Below, piece after piece: positions 47,355-54,678 of a stretch of DNA of 64,000 bases. Source of the stretch: VFMC01 sp040398525 (lineage in GTDB: Bacteria > Actinomycetota > Acidimicrobiia > Acidimicrobiales > Ilumatobacteraceae); assembly GCA_040398525.1 (NCBI GenBank), contig JBBATY010000010.1, positions 28,202 to 92,201 of the forward strand. The letters run 5' to 3'. A program made the translations under genes and the position numbers. The first letter of the stretch is position 1; each line of letters opens with the position of its first letter. The notes below the pieces were generated by a model. That model was not told where the DNA came from, did not search any database, and worked only from the letters and a program-made list of their open reading frames with translations.

Positions 47355-47887
47355 GCGCCGTAGCCCTGATCGCGGCCGGCGACATCCAGGTCGCCCAGAA
47401 CATCGCCTTCGGCATCATCGCCGCGGTGATGATCGTCGGAGCTCTCAAGGTCGTCACCAGCAACAACGTCGTCCACGCCGCACTGGCCCTCGTGCTGGTG
47501 CTGGCAGGTGCCGCAGCGCAGTACCTGTTGCTCGCCGCCGAGTTCGTCGCCGTCACCCAGGTGCTCGTCTACGTGGGTGCTGTGATGGTGCTGTTCCTGT
47601 TCGGCGTGATGCTCACCCGGGCCAAGCTCGGCGCCGAGGCCGACCTCAACAACCGCAACTACCTGCTCGGCGTGCCGGTGGCCCTGCTGCTGCTCGGGGT
47701 GATGGTGTGGGTGCTGATCGACGGCTTCCAGGACACCAAGCTGCCCCAGGGTGACGACGCCAAGCCGGTGCCCGTCGCCGAGGTGAGCGACAGCATCTTC
47801 TCGCCGTACCTGCTGCCGTTCTGGGCGCTGTCGTTCGTCCTCCTCGCCGCCGTCGTCGGCGCCATCGTGCTGGCCAGGAAGGACTGA
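47351..47887 (+). CDS. nuoJ: NADH-quinone oxidoreductase-like subunit J (complex I-2)
   Basis: 178 residues, ND6-type, five helices. The third-helix motif is VTQVLVYVGAVMVLFLFGVM. A soluble loop (GFQDTKLPQGDDAKPVPVAE) separates helices 4 and 5. Starts four bases inside the nuoI stop (ATGA). Confidence 0.94.
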   Translation: MSAVALIAAGDIQVAQNIAFGIIAAVMIVGALKVVTSNNVVHAALALVLVLAGAAAQYLLLAAEFVAVTQVLVYVGAVMVLFLFGVMLTRAKLGAEADLNNRNYLLGVPVALLLLGVMVWVLIDGFQDTKLPQGDDAKPVPVAEVSDSIFSPYLLPFWALSFVLLAAVVGAIVLARKD

Positions 47888-47890
47888 GCG

Positions 47891-48190
47891 ATGCTGGTCA
47901 ACAACTTCTTGCTGCTCGGTGCCGTGCTGTTCTGCATCGGCGTCTACGGCGTGATCGCCCGCAAGAACGCGGTCATGGTGCTGATGAGCGTCGAACTGAT
48001 CCTCAACTCGGTCAACCTCAACCTGCTCGCGTTCAGCCAGATCAACGGCAACGTCGACGGCAACACGTTCGCGCTGTACATCATCGCCGTGGCTGCGGCG
48101 GAGGTCGGCGTGGGCCTGGCGATGGTCCTGCTCGTCTACCGCAACCGCAAGAGCATCGCGCTCGACGAACTGTCGGACATGAAGGGCTGA
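47891..48190 (+). CDS. nuoK: NADH-quinone oxidoreductase-like subunit K (complex I-2)
   Basis: 99 residues, ND4L-type. Buried glutamates of the proton path are in VLMSVELILNSVNLNLL and VAAAEVGVGLAMVLLVY. Ends LDELSDMKG. Three bases separate it from both neighbours' stop and start. Confidence 0.95.
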   Translation: MLVNNFLLLGAVLFCIGVYGVIARKNAVMVLMSVELILNSVNLNLLAFSQINGNVDGNTFALYIIAVAAAEVGVGLAMVLLVYRNRKSIALDELSDMKG

Positions 48191-48193
48191 TCC

Positions 48194-50533
48194 ATGCTCG
48201 CCGCTGAAGCAACACTCACGTCGGGCTGGTTCCTCGAGCACGCCTTCCTCATCCCGATCATCCCGGCCGTCGCGTTCTGCATCATCATCCTGTTCGGCAA
48301 GCGCCTGCCCATGAAGGGCAGCGAGGTCGGCATCGCCAGCATGGTGGCCGCCCTGGTGCTCGCCCTCGGCACCACCTGGCAGTGGATCCAGCGGGCCGAG
48401 AACGCCGCTGGAGGCGAGGGCGAGGCCCTCGCTCGTGGAGTGTTCGGCTTCGCCCGCGGCATCTTCCCGCAGGCCGGCGGCGGCGATCCGTTCATCGAGC
48501 CGGTCTTCCGCACCTGGACCTGGTGGAGCTCCGGCGGCGCCGAGTTCGGCTTCGGCCAGCAGATCGACGGCCTGTCGGTGATGCTGCTGCTGCTCGTCAC
48601 CTTCATCTCCACGCTCGTGCAGATCTTCTCGCTCGAGTACGTGCGCGGCGACCGCCGCTACACGCACTTCTTCGCCAGCCTCACCCTGTTCAGCGCCGGC
48701 ATGTTGGTGATGGTGCTGGCCCCGAACATGGTGCAGCTGGTGCTCGGCTGGGAGATCATGGGCCTGTGCTCGTTCATGCTGATCGGGCACTGGTGGGAGG
48801 AGCAGGCCAACAGCGAGGCCGCCCTCAAGGCGTTCTGGACGGTCCGCACCGGCGACGTCGGCCTGCTGGTCGGTGTGGCCATCCTGTTCGGCGCCGCCGG
48901 CACGTTCGACATCCACGAGATCAACCGCTGGGCGATGTCGTCGGACACCAACCAGACGGTGCTCATGTGGGGGGCGGTGGCGCTGTTCATCGCGGCCATC
49001 GGCAAGAGCGGCCAGTTCCCGCTGCACACCTGGCTGCCCGACGCGATGGCCGGCCCCACGCCGGTCAGCTCGCTGCTGCACTCGTCCACCATGGTGGTCG
49101 CCGGTGTGTTCCTGGTCGCTCGCGTCTACCCGGTGTTCTACAACGGCCTCGACATCACCCAGGGCGGCCAGACGGTGAACCTGATCGCCATCATCGGCGG
49201 CATCACCATCCTGATCGCCGCGGCGTTGGCCTTCGTGCAGAACGACATCAAGAAGGTGCTCGCCTACTCGACGGTCAGCCAGCTGGGCTACATGATGATG
49301 GGCCTCGGCGTTGGGGCGTGGACCCCGGCGGTGTTCCACATCTTCACCCACGCCTTCTTCAAGTGCTGCCTGTTCCTCTGCGCCGGTTCGGTGGCGCACT
49401 CGGGCTCGCACCACAGCTTCGACATGAAGAAGGACATGGGCGGTCTGGCCAAGAAGATGCCGATCACCGCCGGCTCCTGGATCATCGCCACCTTGGCGCT
49501 GTGCGGCGTGCCGTTCATGAGCGGCTTCTTCTCCAAGGACGAGATCATCGACAACGCCCACCACAACGGGTACTCGATCTTCTGGATCGTCGGCCTGATC
49601 GGCGCCTTCATGACCACGGCGTACATGACCAGGGCCACCTACCTGACGTTCTTCGGCTCTGCGCGCGGTGCTGCTGCGGGCGAGCACCACGACGAGCACG
49701 ACGCTCACGAGGCTCATGACGATCACGCTCTCGTGGCCGCCGGGCACGGGCACGAGGCCGCCGACGCTCACGTCGACGCCCACCATGCGGTCGCTGCGCT
49801 CACCCACGATGTGCACGACGCGCACGGTCCCGATGCGCACGGACACGACGCGCACGGTCACGATGCGCACGGCGCGCATGCAGGCCCGCACGAGTCCGGC
49901 TGGTTGCTGCTCGGCCCGATCGTCATCCTCGCGTTCTTGTCGATCGTCAGCGGCTACATCAACGCTGCGCCCTTCCACATCGAGAAGTTCCTCGAATGGG
50001 TCGAGCCCCGGGCCAGTGAGTGGGCGCCGGCCATCGACCACGCGACGTTCACGTGGGCCAAGGCCGCACCGTCGATCATCCTCGTGGCACTCGGCTTCGT
50101 GGCCAGCCTCGTCATCAGCCGGGGCCTGTACAACCGCGACCGGTTCGCACTGAAGGGCCTCACCGAGCGCAACTCGCTGGCGGGCGCCGGGTATCGCTTC
50201 CTGGCCAACCGCTATTACCTCGACGCGCTCTACGGAGCCATCATCAAGGCGATCGCCTACCCGATCTCGAAGGCCGCCTACTGGATCAACCAGCACGTCC
50301 TCGACGGTGTGGTGAACGGTGCCGGCGTCGGTGGCCGGAAGTCCGGCGAGTGGATCTACCGCAACATCGACCAGCGTCTGGTGGATGGGGCAGTGAACGG
50401 CAGCGGTGCCGCAGCACGCGGCACGGGAGGCGCGTTGCGCCCGCTGCAATCAGGCAAGGTCAATCAGTACGGAGCGTTGCTGTTCGGTGCCGCAGCAGTC
50501 GCCGCGCTCGTACTCGTCATCGCGAACATCTAG
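48194..50533 (+). CDS. nuoL: NADH-quinone oxidoreductase-like subunit L (complex I-2), with His-rich loop
   Basis: 779 residues, ND5-type proton pump, 142 longer than the first NuoL. Pump residues kept: Glu in LVLGWEIMGLCSFMLIG and Lys in AIGKSGQFPLHTWLPDAMAG. Between about residues 496 and 569 is an insert with 21 histidines in some 74 residues, including three exact or near-exact HGxDA units; it should lie in a loop before the C-terminal lateral helix. The N-terminal part also has an extra loop of about 45 residues. A metal-binding role for the His-rich loop is possible but unproven. Confidence 0.95.
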   Translation: MLAAEATLTSGWFLEHAFLIPIIPAVAFCIIILFGKRLPMKGSEVGIASMVAALVLALGTTWQWIQRAENAAGGEGEALARGVFGFARGIFPQAGGGDPFIEPVFRTWTWWSSGGAEFGFGQQIDGLSVMLLLLVTFISTLVQIFSLEYVRGDRRYTHFFASLTLFSAGMLVMVLAPNMVQLVLGWEIMGLCSFMLIGHWWEEQANSEAALKAFWTVRTGDVGLLVGVAILFGAAGTFDIHEINRWAMSSDTNQTVLMWGAVALFIAAIGKSGQFPLHTWLPDAMAGPTPVSSLLHSSTMVVAGVFLVARVYPVFYNGLDITQGGQTVNLIAIIGGITILIAAALAFVQNDIKKVLAYSTVSQLGYMMMGLGVGAWTPAVFHIFTHAFFKCCLFLCAGSVAHSGSHHSFDMKKDMGGLAKKMPITAGSWIIATLALCGVPFMSGFFSKDEIIDNAHHNGYSIFWIVGLIGAFMTTAYMTRATYLTFFGSARGAAAGEHHDEHDAHEAHDDHALVAAGHGHEAADAHVDAHHAVAALTHDVHDAHGPDAHGHDAHGHDAHGAHAGPHESGWLLLGPIVILAFLSIVSGYINAAPFHIEKFLEWVEPRASEWAPAIDHATFTWAKAAPSIILVALGFVASLVISRGLYNRDRFALKGLTERNSLAGAGYRFLANRYYLDALYGAIIKAIAYPISKAAYWINQHVLDGVVNGAGVGGRKSGEWIYRNIDQRLVDGAVNGSGAAARGTGGALRPLQSGKVNQYGALLFGAAAVAALVLVIANI
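49823..49882 (+). repeat. Four 15-bp tandem units inside the second nuoL
   Basis: Units begin CACGG at 49823, 49838, 49853 and 49868 and encode HGPDA, HGHDA, HGHDA and a degenerate HGAHA. Coding minisatellite within the His-rich loop; slippage could change its length without shifting frame. Confidence 0.85.
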
Positions 50534-50547
50534 GGAGCACAACGACC

Positions 50548-52125
50548 ATGGAAGTCCTCCGCGACCAGAACTGGCTGTTGAGCCTCGGCACCTTCTTGCC
50601 GTTGGCCGGCGTGCTGGTGATGCTCTTCATCCCGAAGAAGGACGAGCTGCTCCACAAGCAGGTGGCCCTCGTGACCGCCCTGGCGACACTGGGCATCGGC
50701 GTCTACACGCTCTTCGAGTTCGACTACGACCAGTCGCAGAAGCTGCAGTTCTTCGCCGACACGGAGTGGATCAGCGTCATCAACGCTGGCTACACGATCG
50801 GCCTCGACGGCATCAGCTTGCCGCTGTACTTCCTGTCGATGGTGGTCACCGTGCTGGTGATGATCTACTCGTGGGACCACGTGCCGTCGCCGGGGAACCC
50901 GAAGGCGTTCCTCATCTTGATGCTCATCCTGCAGACCGGAATGGCTGGCACCTTCATCGCCCAGGACCTGATCCTGTTCTTCGTGTTCTTCGAAGTGGTG
51001 CTGCTGCCGATGTACTTCATGATCGGCGTGTGGGGTGGCGAGAACCGCCAGTACGCCTCGCTCAAGTTCTTCCTCTACACGATGTTCGGCTCGGCGCTCA
51101 TGTTGGTCGCCTTCCTGGCGCTCTACTACAAGACCGGCGCCGAGAGCTTCTCGATCCCGTACCTCATCGAGCAGGGCATCAACGTCGACAAGGACGTGGC
51201 GCTGTGGATCTTCGCCGGCATGTTCATCGGCTTCGCGGTGAAGGTGCCGATGTTCCCCTTCCACACCTGGCTGCCCGATGCCCACACCCAGGCGCCCACC
51301 CAGGGCTCGGTCATCCTGGCGGCGATCCTGCTGAAGCTCGGCACCTACGGCTTCGTGCGCATCGCCATCCCGATCCTGCCGCAGGCGGCCGTGAAGTGGG
51401 CCCCGGTCATCGGCATCCTCGCCGTGGTCGGCATCATCTACGGAGCCCTCGGCTGCCTGGCCCAGACCGACATGAAGCGACTCATCGCCTTCAGCTCGGT
51501 GGCCCACATGGGCTTCGTGATGCTCGGCATCAGCACGCTCACCTCGATGGGCATCAACGCTGCGCTGTTCGGCATGGTGGCCCACGGCCTGATCACCGGC
51601 ATGTTGTTCTTCCTCGCCGGGTCGGTGAAGGAGCGCTACCACACACTCGAGATCAAGCGGCTCAGCGGCATGCTCGTGCAGATGCCCAAGCTCGGCTGGA
51701 TCCTGGGCTTCTGCGCCATGGCCTCGCTCGGCCTGCCCGGCCTGGCCGGCTTCTGGGGTGAGTTCCCGGCCATCCTGAGCGCCTACAACCCGGCGCCGCA
51801 GCTGAACGTCACGCTGTTCCGCACGCTGATGGTGATCGCCGCCCTGGGCACCGTGCTCGCCGCCGGCTATCTGCTGTGGCTCTACCAGCGCACCGCCTTC
51901 GGCACGCCGAACCCGGAGTTCAGCAACCACGGCCACGCCCACAGCCTGAGCGCTGCGGCCAACGACGACCACCACGGTGACGACATCCACGATGTCACCA
52001 CCTTCGAGTGGATCGCCTGGACGCCGTTCCTCGTGGCCATCGTCGTGTTCGGCATCTTCCCGCAGCTGATGTTCAAGGTGATGGACCCGGCGGTCACCGA
52101 GCTCGTGAAGGTCTTCCAGAAGTGA
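50548..52125 (+). CDS. nuoM: NADH-quinone oxidoreductase-like subunit M (complex I-2)
   Basis: 525 residues, ND4-type. Pump residues: Glu in FVFFEVVLLPMYFMIGVWG and Lys in GFAVKVPMFPFHTWLPDAHT. A shorter His/Asp-rich loop (NHGHAHSLSAAANDDHHGDD) lies near residues 462-481, echoing the one in NuoL. ATG at 50548 is the family-like start (MEVLRDQNWLLSLG), 14 bases after nuoL; the frame is open far upstream in the nuoL region. Confidence 0.96.
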   Translation: MEVLRDQNWLLSLGTFLPLAGVLVMLFIPKKDELLHKQVALVTALATLGIGVYTLFEFDYDQSQKLQFFADTEWISVINAGYTIGLDGISLPLYFLSMVVTVLVMIYSWDHVPSPGNPKAFLILMLILQTGMAGTFIAQDLILFFVFFEVVLLPMYFMIGVWGGENRQYASLKFFLYTMFGSALMLVAFLALYYKTGAESFSIPYLIEQGINVDKDVALWIFAGMFIGFAVKVPMFPFHTWLPDAHTQAPTQGSVILAAILLKLGTYGFVRIAIPILPQAAVKWAPVIGILAVVGIIYGALGCLAQTDMKRLIAFSSVAHMGFVMLGISTLTSMGINAALFGMVAHGLITGMLFFLAGSVKERYHTLEIKRLSGMLVQMPKLGWILGFCAMASLGLPGLAGFWGEFPAILSAYNPAPQLNVTLFRTLMVIAALGTVLAAGYLLWLYQRTAFGTPNPEFSNHGHAHSLSAAANDDHHGDDIHDVTTFEWIAWTPFLVAIVVFGIFPQLMFKVMDPAVTELVKVFQK

Positions 52126-53639
52126 TCGCGTCGCTGCTCGCCGCTGCGGCCGAGTTCACGCCGCCGACGATCGACTACCACGCGCTCGCGCCCGAGATCA
52201 TCCTCGCTGCGGGCATCTGCGTCGTGCTGCTCGTCGACTTGTTCATCGAGGAGCGGCAGCGGTGGATCCTGTCCACGCTCACCGGGTTGTTCTTCCTGGT
52301 AGCGCTCATCCCGGTCGGCACCCTTGCCGTGGTCGGTGGCGACGTGCGCTCGATGTTCGACGGCAGGTACGTCATCGACGAGTTCGCGCTCATCGTCAAG
52401 GCGTTGTTCCTGCTCGCCGGCTACGTGGTGGTGCTGCTCAGCACCAACGAGGTGGACGAGGGCCACTACCACCAGGGCGAGTACTACGTGCTGCTGCTCT
52501 CGAGCGTCACCGGCATGGTGATGATGGGCTCGGCCCGCGACCTGGTGAGCATCTTCGTGGCGCTCGAGTTCCTCTCGATCCCCGCCTACATGCTTGCCGC
52601 CTGGCGCAAGCGCGACCGCAAGAGCAACGAGGCCGGGGTGAAGTACTACCTGCTCGGCGTGTTCGCCAGCGCGGTGATGCTCTACGGGATGAGCCTGCTC
52701 TACGGCGTCACCGGCACCACGTTGCTGAGCGAGCTCGGGTCGGCCATCACCACCGACGGCCAGTTCGCCGGCGTCGAGATCGTCGCGGTCGCCTTCGTCA
52801 TCGTCGGCTTCGCGTTCAAGGTGAGCGCCGTGCCGTTCCACCAGTGGGCGCCCGACGTCTACGAGGGCTCGCCCACGCCGGTGACGGCGTTCCTCAGCGT
52901 CGCCTCGAAGGCTGCCGGCTTCGTGGCCCTCGTGTCGCTGATCTTCATCGCCTTCCCCGATGCCGACGAGGTCTACCAGCCGCTGCTGTGGGTCCTCGCA
53001 GCCCTGTCGATGACCGTCGGCAACGTCGTGGCGTTGCGCCAGACCAACATCGTGCGCATGCTCGCCTACTCGAGCATCAGCCAGGGTGGCTTCATCCTGA
53101 TGCCGCTCGCCGTCGCCGGCAGTGGCGCGCCGGAGTCGTCGCTGAAGGCGGTCGTCGTCTACCTGGTCATCTATGCCGCCACGAACCTCGGCGCCTTCGC
53201 CGTCGTGATGGCCGTGGCCCGCACTACCCGCAGCGGCGAGATCAGCAGCTATGGCGGACTGTTCTCGTACGCCCCTGCGCTCGGTGTGCTGATGACGATC
53301 TTCATGGCCTCGCTCGCCGGCATCCCGCCGCTCGGTGGCTGGTACGCGAAGTTCGGTGCCTTCAAGGCCCTGCTCGATGCCGGCACCGGGGCGGCCTACG
53401 CCCTCGCCGTGATCGGGGCGATCAACACCGTCATTGCCGCGGCCTACTACATCGTGGTGATGCGCGAGATCTGGATGAAGCCGGTGCCCGATGGCATCGC
53501 CACCCCAGTGCGCACTCCGTCGTCGCTCATGTCGGCACTGGTGATCACCTGTGCGATCACCGTCGTGCTCGGCGTGCTGCCCGACCTCGTCGCCAGGTTC
53601 GGCGACCTCGCCGACCTCACCGGTGCCTTCGGCGGCTGA
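52122..53639 (+). CDS. nuoN: NADH-quinone oxidoreductase-like subunit N (complex I-2)
   Basis: 505 residues, ND2-type. Pump residues: Glu in IFVALEFLSIPAYMLAAWR and Lys in FAFKVSAVPFHQWAPDVYEG. GTG start overlapping the nuoM stop (GTGA). Its last 17 bases overlap the start of the methyltransferase gene, so the two are translationally linked. Confidence 0.96.
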   Translation: MIASLLAAAAEFTPPTIDYHALAPEIILAAGICVVLLVDLFIEERQRWILSTLTGLFFLVALIPVGTLAVVGGDVRSMFDGRYVIDEFALIVKALFLLAGYVVVLLSTNEVDEGHYHQGEYYVLLLSSVTGMVMMGSARDLVSIFVALEFLSIPAYMLAAWRKRDRKSNEAGVKYYLLGVFASAVMLYGMSLLYGVTGTTLLSELGSAITTDGQFAGVEIVAVAFVIVGFAFKVSAVPFHQWAPDVYEGSPTPVTAFLSVASKAAGFVALVSLIFIAFPDADEVYQPLLWVLAALSMTVGNVVALRQTNIVRMLAYSSISQGGFILMPLAVAGSGAPESSLKAVVVYLVIYAATNLGAFAVVMAVARTTRSGEISSYGGLFSYAPALGVLMTIFMASLAGIPPLGGWYAKFGAFKALLDAGTGAAYALAVIGAINTVIAAAYYIVVMREIWMKPVPDGIATPVRTPSSLMSALVITCAITVVLGVLPDLVARFGDLADLTGAFGG

Positions 53640-54666
53640 CGACATCGCTGCCGCCGTGGCGGCAGCCGGTGGCACACTGCGCTTCGACCGGTTCATGCAG
53701 CTCGCCCTCTACGGCGAGCACGGCTTCTACACCACCCGTGGGCGGGCGGGCCGCCATCGCGGCGACTTCATCACGTCGCCCGAGGTTGGCCCGCTGTTCG
53801 GCACGGTGCTGGCCCGGGCGATCGATGCGGAATGGGAGCGGCTCGGGCGGCCCGCCGACTTCTGCGTGGTCGAGGTGGGTGCCGGCCCCGGCACCCTGGC
53901 CCGGTCGGTCCTCGCAGCCTGGTCGGCCGAGCCGTCGGCGCACCCGACGCGCTACGTCGCAGTCGAGGTGTCGCCGGCCCAGCGCGAACTGCATCCGGCC
54001 GGAGTCGAGTCACGGCCCGATCTGCCCGCCGGTCCGTTCACCGGGGTGGTGCTGGCCAACGAGCTGCTCGACAACCTGCCCTTCCGCTTGCTGGTGTTCG
54101 ACGGTGGCTGGCGCGAGGCGTACGTGGCCCACGACCGTGGAGCGTTCGTCGAGGTGCTGCACCCGCTGACCGACCCACCTCCGGTGCTGCCGACGAGCGC
54201 GCCGCACGGGGCCCGTGTCCCCTGGCAGCAGGCCGCGCACGACTGGGTGGTCGACGTGCGCAGCAGGCTGGCCGGCGGTTCGCTGATCGTCATCGACTAC
54301 GTCACGCCGCGCACGGCCCAGCTGGCAGCCGAGCCGTGGCGCAACTGGCTGCGCACCTACCGCGGCCACGAGCGCGGCGCCCACTACCTGCGCGACGTCG
54401 GCGAACAGGACATCACCACCCAGGTCGCACTCGACCAGCTGCCCGAGCCCGACGAGCTGCGCACCCAGGCACAGTTCCTGCAGCGGTGGGGGATCGACGA
54501 CCTGGTGGCCGAGGGACGTGCGGCGTGGGCCGCAGCGGCTGCGGCGCCGACGGTCGCCGCGCTCGCCATGAGGTCGCGAATCAGAGAGGCCGAGGCTCTG
54601 CTCGACCCGACGGGCCTCGGGGGATTTCTGTCCCTGGTCTACCGCAGCCGCCCCGACGAGGACTAG
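53623..54666 (+). CDS. MidA/NDUFAF7-family SAM-dependent methyltransferase (DUF185)
   Basis: 347 residues from GTG 53623. The family marker GDFITSPEVGPLFGTVLA is followed by the SAM-binding glycine motif VEVGAGPGTLAR (Glu84, Gly86, Gly88, Gly90), LANELLDNLPFRLLVF and SLIVIDYVTP. In mitochondria NDUFAF7/MidA dimethylates an arginine of the NuoD homologue NDUFS2 and is needed for complex I assembly. Here the gene overlaps the end of the second complex I operon, whose NuoD has the equivalent Arg, while the first NuoD has Thr. The activity and target in this organism are inferred. A start further upstream (53551) is possible but would deepen the overlap with nuoN. Confidence 0.88.
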   Translation: MPSAADDIAAAVAAAGGTLRFDRFMQLALYGEHGFYTTRGRAGRHRGDFITSPEVGPLFGTVLARAIDAEWERLGRPADFCVVEVGAGPGTLARSVLAAWSAEPSAHPTRYVAVEVSPAQRELHPAGVESRPDLPAGPFTGVVLANELLDNLPFRLLVFDGGWREAYVAHDRGAFVEVLHPLTDPPPVLPTSAPHGARVPWQQAAHDWVVDVRSRLAGGSLIVIDYVTPRTAQLAAEPWRNWLRTYRGHERGAHYLRDVGEQDITTQVALDQLPEPDELRTQAQFLQRWGIDDLVAEGRAAWAAAAAAPTVAALAMRSRIREAEALLDPTGLGGFLSLVYRSRPDED

Positions 54667-54669
54667 CGT
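54664..54669 (+). promoter_or_regulatory. Predicted -10 box of kup
   Basis: TAGCGT overlapping the end of the methyltransferase gene, 9 bases before the kup GTG at 54679. It suggests that kup can be transcribed apart from the nuo operon. Confidence 0.42.
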
Positions 54670-54678
54670 CCCCTTACC

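Noticed and set aside
49823..49882. Short tandem repeats as a possible CRISPR or regulatory repeat
   Set aside because: Units are 15 bp without spacers, in frame, and encode the HGxDA repeat of NuoL; this is a coding minisatellite.
47159..50449. Long open frame of over 1000 codons on the minus strand opposite nuoJ-K-L of set 2
   Set aside because: Its translation is rich in His, Asp, Glu and Gln from reading GC-rich codons backwards, shows no domain, and lies exactly opposite well-conserved genes. The same applies to plus-strand 1195-4968 opposite clpC, minus 18198-20957 opposite nuoG and minus 32594-35314 opposite the permease and mrpA.
43055..53639. Second nuo set as a decaying duplicate
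   Set aside because: All frames are intact, all metal ligands and proton-path residues are kept, and gene order and overlaps are tight. Divergence at NuoD positions looks like specialisation, not decay.
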